The position numbers and the translations under genes were made by a program. The notes under the pieces were generated by a model, which saw only the letters and a list, made by a program, of their open reading frames with translations, did not search any database and was not told where the DNA came from. A stretch of 64,000 nucleotides of DNA from Herbiconiux sp. SALV-R1 (GTDB lineage: Bacteria > Actinomycetota > Actinomycetes > Actinomycetales > Microbacteriaceae): assembly GCF_013113715.1 (NCBI RefSeq), contig NZ_CP053344.1:1426001-1490000 (forward strand), read 5' to 3'. Positions 53,040 to 61,090 of the stretch are shown here, in pieces (the stretch's first letter is position 1; each line of letters begins with the position of its first letter).

Positions 53040-54626
53040 ATGACTGGATCGGCTGGGGGCGGCGGCGCGGGGGCGCAGACCGAGCTCGACGACCTCGTCG
53101 ACCGCTCCGCCTGGGACGAGGTGGTCGCCGCGCTCGACGAGCGCTGGGCCGAGCTGCTCTCCGACGACCCGAATGCGGTCAAGCGTGCCGTGAGCGCCCT
53201 GCCCGCACCCGTTCTCGAGGCGCACCCGCGCTGGGCGCTCGCGGCGAACTACGTGAGCCGGTACGTCTCGAACGGGCAGACGCCCACCACCATCTTCCGC
53301 GGCACCTCGCCGACCCCCGAGCCGCAGAGCCTCCTCGACGTGCTCGCGCAGCTCACCAGCAAGGTCGCCGAGCGGCGGGCGCGCGGTCGCTACACGGAGG
53401 CGACGGCGGCCGCCGCCGAGGCTCGCCTGCTGGTCGACGAGGCCGACGACGACACCCGCGCCACCCTGCAGCAGGCGCTGCCCGAGATCGTCTTCCAGTG
53501 GGCGATGGCCTGGGAGTACGACGGTGACACCGATCGGGCCACCCGCGAGTACACCGAGAGCTACGACGCCGCCGTGGCCGTCGAGCACACCATCGCGATC
53601 GCGTCGACCGCCGGGGCACTGGCCTGGATCCACGCTCTCGCGGGCCGCAACATCCAGGCCAGGAACTGGCTCGACCGCCTTCCCGACGTCGGCTCGGAGT
53701 GGTGGGAGAACCGCGCATCCGTCACCGCCCGCTTCGCACGCGTGCACCTGCTGCTCGACGAGCTGAGGCTCGACGACGCCAGGCGGGAGCTCGCCGCCGT
53801 CGACCTCACGGGCGTGCCGGAGCGGTGGCCGGCGCAGAAATACCTGGCGGCGCTCGTCGAAGACGACCCGGCGCGCTGCCTCGTGCTGCTCACGCAGATC
53901 GACTCCTCGGCCGCCACGCTGCCCCACCAGGCGACGACGACGGGAGCGTGGGCACCGCTCGTGGCGATAGCGCGGTCGGTGCTGCTCGGCCGGCTCGACA
54001 ACTGGGCCGCCTCGCGGGAGGCGCTCGAGTCGCTCGACATCGACGGTCGCGGCGCCGACGACTTCGGAGCCCGCCAGATCCGGCTGTGGCGGGCGGCGGC
54101 GCTGCTGGTCGCGGGTGACGCGGCTCAGGCGAGACGGCGGGCCACGGCGCTCGTCGGCATCTCCACGACCTCGCCCCGGCTGCTCATCGGCGCGCTCGGC
54201 GTGGCGGCCGTGGCGGCGCACCGTCTGGGCGACCCGGAATCGGCGGCCAAGCAGCTGCGCATGGCGATCAAGCTCGCCAACCAGCACCGTCTGTACCTGT
54301 CGCTCACGGTTGTTCCGATCGACGACCTGACCGAGCTGCTCGAGCAGACCGATGCCCGCCTGCCCGAGACCGTCTTCTCAGCCCTGAGCGCCGACGTCGC
54401 GGGCCCGGGGGCCGATCCGTTCCTCGAACTCACGCCACGCGAACTGGCGGTGGTGCGCAGCGTCATCGGCTCGGCATCGCTCGACGACGCCGCCGCCGAG
54501 CTGTTCGTGTCGCGCAACACGGTCAAGACGCAGCTGCGCAACGCCTACCGCAAGCTCGGCGTGACGTCGAAAGCCGCCCTCGAGGAGCTCGCCGTGCGAC
54601 ACGGCTACACCCCCGAGGGCGACTGA
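53040..54626 (+). CDS. LuxR-type transcriptional regulator with long helical N-terminal region
   Basis: A 528-residue regulator. Residues 1 to about 455 are helical and TPR-like, without an ATPase P-loop (so not a LAL-type NTPase regulator). The C-terminal 65 residues are a LuxR helix-turn-helix (LTPRELAVVRSVIGSASLDDAAAELFVSRNTVKTQLRNAYRKLG, of which SRNTVKTQLRNAYRKLG is the recognition part). TAGATT 9 nt before the ATG suggests an almost leaderless mRNA. It converges on the SRPBCC gene with 1 nt between the stops. Confidence 0.85.
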   Translation: MTGSAGGGGAGAQTELDDLVDRSAWDEVVAALDERWAELLSDDPNAVKRAVSALPAPVLEAHPRWALAANYVSRYVSNGQTPTTIFRGTSPTPEPQSLLDVLAQLTSKVAERRARGRYTEATAAAAEARLLVDEADDDTRATLQQALPEIVFQWAMAWEYDGDTDRATREYTESYDAAVAVEHTIAIASTAGALAWIHALAGRNIQARNWLDRLPDVGSEWWENRASVTARFARVHLLLDELRLDDARRELAAVDLTGVPERWPAQKYLAALVEDDPARCLVLLTQIDSSAATLPHQATTTGAWAPLVAIARSVLLGRLDNWAASREALESLDIDGRGADDFGARQIRLWRAAALLVAGDAAQARRRATALVGISTTSPRLLIGALGVAAVAAHRLGDPESAAKQLRMAIKLANQHRLYLSLTVVPIDDLTELLEQTDARLPETVFSALSADVAGPGADPFLELTPRELAVVRSVIGSASLDDAAAELFVSRNTVKTQLRNAYRKLGVTSKAALEELAVRHGYTPEGD

Positions 54627-54627
54627 C

Positions 54628-55083
54628 TCAGGCCTCGACGTCGCCGCGCCACGCACCCGTCGCGTCGCCGCGGCTCTCGATGAACTCCTTGAAGTTCCTG
54701 AGGTCCTTCTTCACGGCGTGCGTGCCGGCACCGAGCAGCGAGCCCGCCTTCTCGAGGAAGCCCTCCGGCTCCCAGTCGAGCTGAACGGTCACCCGCGAGG
54801 TGGTGTCGTCGAGCTTGTGGAAGGTGACCACGCCCGCGTGCTCGGTGTCGCCGCCGCGGCTGGTCCAGGCGACGCGCTCGTCGGGGTGCTGCTCGGTGAT
54901 CTCGGCGTCGAACTCGCGCTCCACACCGCCGACCTTGACCTTCCAGTGCGTGTGCGTGTCGTCCTGCTGGGTGATCGACTCCACCTCGTCGAGGAACTTC
55001 GGGAAGCTCTCGAACTGGGTCCACTGGTCGTACGCCACCGTCACGGGAACGGCGACGTCGATGCTCTCGATGATCTGGGCCAT
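54628..55083 (-). CDS. SRPBCC-family protein (polyketide cyclase/CoxG-like)
   Basis: A 151-residue START-like domain protein. Typical blocks are IIESIDVAVPVTVAYDQWTQFESFPKFL (with VAYDQWTQFESFPKF as the hallmark), VGGVEREFDAEITEQHPDERVAW and LDWEPEGFLEKAGSLLG. Such proteins bind hydrophobic ligands in a deep cavity; the ligand is unknown. The start is the ATG at 55083 with GAGGA upstream; an earlier ATG at 55131 adds a tail atypical for the family. Confidence 0.88.
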   Translation of the reverse strand: MAQIIESIDVAVPVTVAYDQWTQFESFPKFLDEVESITQQDDTHTHWKVKVGGVEREFDAEITEQHPDERVAWTSRGGDTEHAGVVTFHKLDDTTSRVTVQLDWEPEGFLEKAGSLLGAGTHAVKKDLRNFKEFIESRGDATGAWRGDVEA

Positions 55084-55189
55084 CTGCTTGATCCTCACTG
55101 TCGATCTGATCTCTTCGTGCTCTCGAGCCAACGCGGCACCCGGATGCCCTCCAAGGCCTTGACATCGAACTCACAGCACCCGAAGGGCC

Positions 55190-55220
55190 TTGACCTGGAG
55201 TGCGCTCCAGCTTGCACGAT
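55190..55220 (+). promoter_or_regulatory. MerR-type promoter with 19-bp spacer and central dyad
   Basis: The -35 box TTGACC (55190-55195) and -10 box CACGAT (55215-55220) are 19 bp apart, the unusual spacing used by MerR regulators. The dyad CTGGAG-TGCG-CTCCAG (55195-55210) lies between them. The start codon of the MerR-AKR gene is 6 nt past the -10 box, so the protein probably controls its own leaderless mRNA. A weaker TTGACA is at 55159. Confidence 0.75.
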
Positions 55221-55226
55221 GGGGGC

Positions 55227-56606
55227 ATGACGATCATCCCGCTGCCCACCTTCGACATCGACGTGCCCGCATCCGGCCTCTCCATCGGCGAGGTCGCCCG
55301 CCTCACCGGCCTCAGCATCGACACCCTCCGCTATTACGAGCGCGAGGGCCTGCTGCTCGACCCCGCGCCGCGCGACCCCGGCGGCCGGCGGCGGTACGGC
55401 GCCTCCGACCTCGACTGGATCGCCGGGCTCATCATGCTGCGGGAGACCGGCATGGGGATCGCCGAGGTGCGGCGCATGGCCGAACTCAGCCGGAGCTCCG
55501 GCACGGAGCCGGCGCGACTGGTGGTTCTCGAGCGCCATCGCGAGGAGGTTCTCGCCGCCCTCGAGCGCACCCGCGCGCATCTCGCCGCGCTCGACTCCAA
55601 GATCGCCGCCTACCGCCTCGCCGACTTCCCCCGCACCGCGCTCGGCGACGGCCTTCGGGTCTCGGCCATCGGGCTCGGAGCGATGGGCATGAGCGCGTTC
55701 TACGGGGCGAGCGACGAGCAGGAGTCGACCGCGACCCTGCGGCGCGCCGTCGATCTCGGCGTGACCTTCCTCGACACCGCGGAGGCGTACGGGCCGTTCG
55801 AGAACGAGAAGCTCATCGCGAGAGCCCTCGGTGACCGCCGCGACGAGGTGGTGCTCGCCACGAAGGCGTCGAGCGAGACCGACGACGACGGCACCGTGCA
55901 CGGCCGCAACGGCACCCCGGCCTACATCAAGCGGGCCGCCGAGCGGTCGCTGCGGCACCTCGGCACCGACGTGATCGACCTCTACTACCTGCACCGGGTC
56001 GACCCTAAGGTGCCCATCGAGGAGAGCGTCGGGGCGATGTCGGAGCTCGTCGCCGAGGGCAAGGTGCGGCACATCGGCCTGTCGGAGGCGTCGGAGGCGA
56101 CCATCAGGCGGGCGCACGCCGTGCATCCGCTCGCCGCCGTGCAGTCGGAGTTCTCGCTGTTCTCGCGCGACGTGCTGCACAACGGCGAGAAGGCCGTGAT
56201 GGACGAGCTGGGCATCGGGCTGGTGGCCTTCTCGCCGCTCGGGCGCGGGCTGCTCACGGGGAGCATCCGCTCGGCGTCAGACCTCGATGCGACGGATGCG
56301 CGGTTCGGCCTCCCGAGGTTCCAGGGCGAGGCGATCGCGGCGAACGCGGCGCTCGCCGACCGGGTCGCGGCCGTGGCGGCGGAGCGCGGCGCGACCGCGG
56401 CGCAGGTCGCCCTGGCGTGGGTGAGGGCCCACGGGGCGGTGCCGATCCCCGGCACCCGTCGCCGGGCGCGGCTCGAGGAGAACGCGGCGGCTGCGGCACT
56501 CGAGCTCACCGAGGCGGAGCTGGAGCGGCTCGCCGAGGCGCTGCCCGAGTCGGAGATCGTGGGCACGCGGGACGCCGGGCCGGTGGTGCCGGGCACCGAC
56601 CGCTGA
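55227..56606 (+). CDS. MerR regulator fused to an aldo/keto reductase
   Basis: A 459-residue fusion. Residues 15 to about 85 form a MerR DNA-binding head (SIGEVARLTGLSIDTLRYYE), and a coiled dimerisation helix runs to about 130. The rest is a complete aldo/keto reductase: DTAEAYGPFENEKL (Asp, Tyr), LATKASS (Lys) and LYYLHRVD (His) supply the catalytic tetrad, and GTRRRARLEENAAA the NADPH phosphate site. In separate proteins MerR-type factors often control such reductases; here sensor and enzyme are one chain. The start at 55227 is fixed by the promoter. Confidence 0.9.
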   Translation: MTIIPLPTFDIDVPASGLSIGEVARLTGLSIDTLRYYEREGLLLDPAPRDPGGRRRYGASDLDWIAGLIMLRETGMGIAEVRRMAELSRSSGTEPARLVVLERHREEVLAALERTRAHLAALDSKIAAYRLADFPRTALGDGLRVSAIGLGAMGMSAFYGASDEQESTATLRRAVDLGVTFLDTAEAYGPFENEKLIARALGDRRDEVVLATKASSETDDDGTVHGRNGTPAYIKRAAERSLRHLGTDVIDLYYLHRVDPKVPIEESVGAMSELVAEGKVRHIGLSEASEATIRRAHAVHPLAAVQSEFSLFSRDVLHNGEKAVMDELGIGLVAFSPLGRGLLTGSIRSASDLDATDARFGLPRFQGEAIAANAALADRVAAVAAERGATAAQVALAWVRAHGAVPIPGTRRRARLEENAAAAALELTEAELERLAEALPESEIVGTRDAGPVVPGTDR

Positions 56607-56735
56607 GCGGGGGAGCGGCGGTGGCCGGCGCGGCGGGCGACCGACCGCGGCACCCGGCCAGGGTTGGAGCCCGCGGCCCAAGCCCCGTGCCCGCGGTCGG
56701 TGGACCGAGCCCGCGGCCCGCGGCCCGCGCGGTTC
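56607..56735. repeat. Inverted and direct repeats between convergent genes
   Basis: CCGACCGCGG (56641-56650) and CCGCGGTCGG (56691-56700) form a perfect 10-bp inverted repeat 40 nt apart. GAGCCCGCGGCCC occurs at 56667 and 56707, also 40 nt apart. The region could fold into a terminator for either gene. It contains no gene. Confidence 0.55.
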
Positions 56736-57683
56736 TCAGGTGCGGTCGACGACGTTCTCGAGGGGGCCGCCGGCTCGGAGGGCCTCGAGGTTGCGGGCGA
56801 TCAGGGCGGCGGCGCCACGGGGGCGGTTGCCCGCCGCGTGCGGGGTGAGCAGGAGGTTCGGCGTCGACCACAGGGGCGAGTCGGCGGGCAGCGGCTCCTG
56901 CTGCATCACGTCGAGGGCGGCGGCGCGCAGACGGCCCGAGGTGAGGGCGTCGACGAGGGCCTGCTCGTCGACGGTGGCCCCACGGCCGACGTTCACGAAC
57001 ACGGCGCCGGGCTTCATCGCGTCGAGGAGCGGCGCGCCGAAGGCCTTCTCGGTCTGAGGCGTCGCCGGCAGCAGCGAGATGAGCACGTCGACGCCGGCGA
57101 GGTGGGCGTGGAGCCCCGCGTCGTCGACCACCTCGTAGCCGAAACGGGTTCCCGCGCTCGACGCGACGCCGGTGACCTGCGCGCCCAGCAGCTCGAACAT
57201 CGGGGCCAGCGTGCGGGCGATGGAGCCGAAGCCCCAGATGCAGACGTGGGCGCCGGCCAGCGTGTAGAGGTGCTCGGTCGCGGGGTCGCGCTGAGCCTCG
57301 AGGAACTCCTCGTCCCAGACAGCGTCGCGCTGCGCATCCCGCATCAGGTCGAGGCGTCGCACCAGAGCGAGCACCAGCGCGAGGGTGTGCTCGGCGACCG
57401 TCTCGTCGTGCAGGGAGCGGCCCGAGGTGACCACGACGTCGGGGGAGAAGCCGGCGGCGAGCACCGCATCCGGGCCCGCGGCCAACGTCTGCACGAGCTT
57501 CAGGTCGCCGAGGTGACGGGCGGCGTCGGCGAGGTTATCGGCCGTGTTGCGCCAGGCCACCAGCACCTCGGCGTCGCGGTGCTCGGCAGGGATGGCGACC
57601 GAGGGGTCGTAGACGACCGCGGTGTCGGACTCCCCGATCTTGAGGGCGCTGAGGTCGGTGGTGTCGGGGAGGAGGATCTTCAT
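56736..57683 (-). CDS. D-isomer-specific 2-hydroxyacid dehydrogenase
   Basis: A 315-residue NAD-dependent dehydrogenase. The Rossmann motif is CIWGFGSIARTLAPMFELLGA; catalytic residues fit Arg in VFVNVGRGATVDE, Glu in DVMQQEPLP and His in LTPHAAGNRP. Substrate specificity cannot be deduced. The ATG at 57683 is preceded by GGAGGATC. It is divergent from the SDR gene. Confidence 0.9.
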   Translation of the reverse strand: MKILLPDTTDLSALKIGESDTAVVYDPSVAIPAEHRDAEVLVAWRNTADNLADAARHLGDLKLVQTLAAGPDAVLAAGFSPDVVVTSGRSLHDETVAEHTLALVLALVRRLDLMRDAQRDAVWDEEFLEAQRDPATEHLYTLAGAHVCIWGFGSIARTLAPMFELLGAQVTGVASSAGTRFGYEVVDDAGLHAHLAGVDVLISLLPATPQTEKAFGAPLLDAMKPGAVFVNVGRGATVDEQALVDALTSGRLRAAALDVMQQEPLPADSPLWSTPNLLLTPHAAGNRPRGAAALIARNLEALRAGGPLENVVDRT

Positions 57684-57805
57684 GCCTCCATTCTGGCCGC
57701 CCGGCGCGGTCGACGCCCGGCGGCGGTGCCGGAGGGCTGTCAACCCCCGTGCCGACGGGCGGTGCGTCCGTAGGGTGCGAAGAGACACCCCGATGGAGGA
57801 CAGAC

Positions 57806-58642
57806 ATGCCAGAAGCAGAGCAGCAGACCCCGCCCGGTTCCGAGCAGGAGCTCGAGCAGAAGCCCGACCACGGGGAGGACAGCTACGTCGGCAGCGGCAG
57901 ACTCGCCGGCAAGGTCGCACTCATCACGGGCGGCGACAGCGGCATCGGCAAGGCGGTCGCGATCGCCTACGCGCGCGAAGGAGCCGACGTGGCCATCTCC
58001 TACCTCTCCGAGCACGAGGATGCGGCCGAGACCTGCGCACTCGTGGAGGCGGCGGGCCGGAAGGTCCTGAGCATCCCCGGTGACATAGCCGACCCGGCGC
58101 ACTGCCGGTCGATCGTCGAGCAGACGGTGGCGGAGTTCGGGCGCATCGACGTGCTCGTCAACAACGCGGCGTTCCAGATGGATCGGCCGACGATCGAAGA
58201 CATCCCCGACGAGGAATGGGACTACACGTGGGCGGTGAACGTGAGCGCCTACTTCCATCTGGTGAAGGCGGCGCTGCCGCACATCCCGGCGGGCGGATCG
58301 ATCATCGGCTCGACCTCGGTGCAGTCGGACAAGCCGTCGCCGAACCTGCTCCCGTACGCCGCGACCAAGGCGGCGGTGGCGAGCATCAGCGCGTCGCTCG
58401 CGCAGATGCTGGCGGAGCGGGGCATCCGGGCGAACAGCGTGGCGCCGGGGCCGATCTGGACGCCGCTCATCCCGGCGACCATGGAGCCCGACAAGGTCGA
58501 GAGCTTCGGCTCGCAGTCGCCGCTCGGCCGCCCGGGCCAGCCCGCCGAGCTCGCGCCCGTCTACGTCATGCTCGCCTCCGACGAGGCCAGCTACGTCTCG
58601 GGCGCCCGCATCGCCGTCACCGGCGGCACGCCCATCCTCTGA
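57806..58642 (+). CDS. Short-chain dehydrogenase/reductase (YhdG/GsiB-type, stress-related subfamily)
   Basis: A 278-residue SDR with a 45-residue acidic N-terminal extension (EQQTPPGSEQELEQKPDHGED), typical of the stress-linked YhdF/YghA type. The cofactor motif is TGGDSGIGKA, the active site SSTSV...YAATKAA (Ser, Tyr, Lys), and NNAAFQM the NNAG equivalent. Substrate unknown. The ATG at 57806 follows GGAGGACAG. TAGGGT near 57770 may be its -10 box. Confidence 0.9.
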   Translation: MPEAEQQTPPGSEQELEQKPDHGEDSYVGSGRLAGKVALITGGDSGIGKAVAIAYAREGADVAISYLSEHEDAAETCALVEAAGRKVLSIPGDIADPAHCRSIVEQTVAEFGRIDVLVNNAAFQMDRPTIEDIPDEEWDYTWAVNVSAYFHLVKAALPHIPAGGSIIGSTSVQSDKPSPNLLPYAATKAAVASISASLAQMLAERGIRANSVAPGPIWTPLIPATMEPDKVESFGSQSPLGRPGQPAELAPVYVMLASDEASYVSGARIAVTGGTPIL

Positions 58643-58652
58643 GCCGGGCAGG

Positions 58653-58679
58653 GGCCGGGCGCTGCGCACGCCCGGCCCG
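58653..58679. terminator. Hairpin between SDR and APC permease genes
   Basis: GGGCCGGGCG pairs perfectly with CGCCCGGCCC around a 7-nt loop, between convergent genes. It fits a factor-independent or bidirectional terminator, without a T-run. Confidence 0.65.
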
Positions 58680-58703
58680 CTTGGCCCGCCCGTGGCGCGG
58701 CTG

Positions 58704-60050
58704 CTAACGCGTCGACGAACCCCGGGTGGGCGCATCCGTCTTCGACGAGGTGGCGCGGCGCACGAGGTAGAGCACCACGCCCAGCACGACGAAGGCGCCG
58801 CCGAACGCCCAGACGAGCGGCTCCTGCTGGGTGAGCAGCAGGATGCACGAGAGTACGCCGAGCACGGGAACCCAGGTCCACACCCTGAAGTGCTCGTGCT
58901 CGACCCGCTGCCTGCGCAGCACGAGCACCGCCACGTTCGTGCTGATGAACACGAACAGCAGCAGCAGCACGACCGCCGAGGCGAGGGTCTCGAGATCGCC
59001 GACGAGCGTGAGCAGCATCGCGATGACGGTGGTGGCGACGATGGCCACCCACGGTGTGCGCCGCTTCGGCAGCACCCTCGACAGCACCGGCGGCAGCAGT
59101 CCCTGCTCCGCCATGCCGTAGGTCACGCGGCTCGTCATGATCATGGTGAGCAGCGCGCCGTTCGCCACCGCCACGAGCGCGATGAGGCTGAACAGCCAGT
59201 CGGGCACCGGGAATCCGGTGGCCGCGACCACCGCGAGCAACGGCCCCGAGGACTCGGTGAGGTCCTCGGCGGGCAGGGCGATGGCGGATGCGAGACCCAC
59301 CAGCACATACACCGCACCCGCCGTGACGAGCGCCCCCAGCAGGGCGCGCGGGTACACCCGCGAGGGGTCGCGCACCTCCTCGGCGACGTTGGCCGAGGTC
59401 TCGAAGCCCACGAAGGAGTAGTAGGCGATGATCGCTCCGCCGAGCACCGCCAGGGCGGGGGACGAATCGGCGGGGAACTCGGTCACCCGTGAGACGTCGC
59501 CCCCGCCGCCGCCCAGCATGGCCGCCACGGCGACGACGACGATCACGAGGCCGGAGACCTCGATGACGGTCATCACCACGTTGCTCTTGACCGACTCGCT
59601 GATGCCGCGGGCGTTGAGCGCGGCGACCAGCACGAGGAAGACCATGGCCGCCGGGATCGGCGGAACCGGCAGGAAGGTCTGCAGGTACTCCCCGGTGAAG
59701 GCCAGGGCGAGCCCTGCGGCGCTCACCACCCCGGCGGCGAGCATGCAGAAGCCGACGAGGAACGAGATGATCGGCGGCTTGAAGGCCCGCTGCGCGAACA
59801 CGGCCGCTCCGCCCGCCTTGGGGTACTTCGTGACGAGCTCGGCGTACGACCCGGCGGTGAGGAGCGCCAGGAGCAGGGCCAGCAGCAGCGGAGCCCACAG
59901 CGCCCCGCCGACCTCTCCGGCCAGCACCCCCATCAGCGCGTAGATGCCGGCGCCGAGCACGTCGCCGAGGATGAACAGGAACAGGAGCGGACCGGTGATG
60001 CGACGCTTGAGCTTCGTCTCGCCGGCCCGCGCATCCGTCTGGGATGTCAC
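58704..60050 (-). CDS. APC-family amino acid permease
   Basis: A 448-residue transporter with 12 membrane helices. The first helix has LGDVLGAGIYALMG, matching the substrate-site GxGIY/F motif of the family; IIAYYSFVGFETSANVAEEVRDPSR is the typical helix 6 region (FVGFE as key). Substrate is probably an amino acid or polyamine, but none can be named. The GTG at 60050 has GGAGG upstream, and the longer frame to 60371 is not supported. Confidence 0.9.
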   Translation of the reverse strand: MTSQTDARAGETKLKRRITGPLLFLFILGDVLGAGIYALMGVLAGEVGGALWAPLLLALLLALLTAGSYAELVTKYPKAGGAAVFAQRAFKPPIISFLVGFCMLAAGVVSAAGLALAFTGEYLQTFLPVPPIPAAMVFLVLVAALNARGISESVKSNVVMTVIEVSGLVIVVVAVAAMLGGGGGDVSRVTEFPADSSPALAVLGGAIIAYYSFVGFETSANVAEEVRDPSRVYPRALLGALVTAGAVYVLVGLASAIALPAEDLTESSGPLLAVVAATGFPVPDWLFSLIALVAVANGALLTMIMTSRVTYGMAEQGLLPPVLSRVLPKRRTPWVAIVATTVIAMLLTLVGDLETLASAVVLLLLFVFISTNVAVLVLRRQRVEHEHFRVWTWVPVLGVLSCILLLTQQEPLVWAFGGAFVVLGVVLYLVRRATSSKTDAPTRGSSTR

Positions 60051-60221
60051 GATGAGCCTCCGTTGTGCGCGACCCGCGTTCGGGCCGCGTCGCTCGCGAC
60101 CGTAGGCGCGCACCCGCCCGCCGCCGAGGGGCTGGACAACCGGCGCGCGCGGCCGTACGCGCGCGCGGACACTCTCGACGCACCCGGGCGTCGACGGGGC
60201 CATCATGGCGGGCGACTCTTG

Positions 60222-60245
60222 ATAGGCAAGTCGATACTTGCCTAT
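60222..60245 (+). promoter_or_regulatory. ArsR-type operator over the arsR-VOC promoter
   Basis: ATAGGCAAGT-CGAT-ACTTGCCTAT is a perfect 10-bp inverted repeat. It overlaps the -10 box TATAGT (60243-60248), and TTGATA (60219-60224) is a matching -35 box 18 nt upstream. The GTG at 60255 is 6 nt after the -10, so the mRNA is leaderless and the operator covers the whole promoter. Confidence 0.8.
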
Positions 60246-60254
60246 AGTGGGCTC

Positions 60255-60545
60255 GTGGCCGACGTGTTCAAGGCTCTCGCCGACGAAACTCGGCGCGCGC
60301 TGCTCGACGAACTGCTGCTCCACGACGAGCAGACGCTGTTCGAGCTGTGCTCCCGGCTGGCCATGAGCCACGGCATCTCACCCAGCCGCCAGGCCGTCTC
60401 GCAGCACCTCGAGGTGCTCGAGTCCGCGGGGCTGGTGCACCGGGAGCGCCGGGGCAAGTACACCTTCCACACCATCGACACCGCACCGCTCGCGCAGATC
60501 GCCGAGCGCTGGCCGGTGCGAGAGAGCAGAGAGAAGCAGTCATGA
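60255..60545 (+). CDS. ArsR-family transcriptional repressor
   Basis: A 96-residue winged-helix regulator. ADVFKALADETRRALLDELL and SRQAVSQHLEVLESAGLVHRERRGK are the hallmark blocks. It has a single Cys (FELCSRLA), so metal sensing by a Cys cluster is doubtful; the signal may be organic. It probably binds the perfect dyad at 60222-60245 and represses itself and the downstream VOC gene, which it overlaps by 4 nt (ATGA). Confidence 0.92.
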   Translation: MADVFKALADETRRALLDELLLHDEQTLFELCSRLAMSHGISPSRQAVSQHLEVLESAGLVHRERRGKYTFHTIDTAPLAQIAERWPVRESREKQS

Positions 60546-60931
60546 AACTCCAGACCGTGAGCGTCTTCGTCGACGACCAGCAGCGCGCCGTCGAGTTCTA
60601 CACCGAGCGTCTCGGCTTCGCGGTGGCGGCCGACGTGCCCCTGGGGGAGCACCGCTGGCTCACCGTCGTCGACCCCGAGCTGCCGGGCGGCACCCAGCTC
60701 TCGCTCGAGCCGAAGGGGCACCCCGCGGTCGGCCCGTTCACCGAGGCGCTGGCGGCCGACGGCATCCCCTTCCTGCAGCTCGGCGTCGACGACGTGCAGG
60801 CCGAGTACGAGCGCCTGGTGGGCCTCGGAGTCACCTTCACCCAGCCGCCCACGGCCATGGGCCCGGTCATCGTCGCGGTGCTCGACGACGGCTGCGGCAA
60901 CCTGCTCCAGCTCGCCCAGTTCGTGAGTTGA
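60542..60931 (+). CDS. VOC/glyoxalase-family protein
   Basis: A 129-residue vicinal-oxygen-chelate fold protein: VFVDDQQRAVEFYTERLGF and LDDGCGNLLQLAQF are the two halves' ends. Metal ligands of true glyoxalase I are not all apparent, so it may be a resistance or binding protein. It is co-expressed with the ArsR-type repressor. It is followed by the third palindromic terminator. Confidence 0.88.
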   Translation: MKLQTVSVFVDDQQRAVEFYTERLGFAVAADVPLGEHRWLTVVDPELPGGTQLSLEPKGHPAVGPFTEALAADGIPFLQLGVDDVQAEYERLVGLGVTFTQPPTAMGPVIVAVLDDGCGNLLQLAQFVS

Positions 60932-60986
60932 GCGGGCGGTAGCCGCCGTAGGCGCGCGAGCCGAGGGGCACCGCGCGGGCGGCTCG

Positions 60987-61059
60987 GTTCGAAAACGCAA
61001 ACGTCGCGCCGACCGCGCCCGTCCAGGCGGAGGTCGGCGCGACGTTTGCGTTTTCGAAC
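60987..61059. terminator. Palindromic convergent-gene terminator, copy 3
   Basis: Two 28-nt arms (60987-61014 and 61032-61059) are perfect reverse complements around a 17-nt loop. The arm sequence is identical to that of copy 2 at 39757, and only the loop differs. It lies between the stops of the VOC gene and the third CWB2 gene. Confidence 0.88.
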
Positions 61060-61090
61060 AGCCCGCTGCTGGCGGCGCCGGTGCCGGTGC

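Noticed and set aside
51297-54287. A 996-codon minus-strand open frame across the ACR3-like, DUF6328 and LuxR genes
   Set aside because: It runs over three genes with clear family motifs in other frames. Its composition is Arg/Gly/Ala-rich with no fold.
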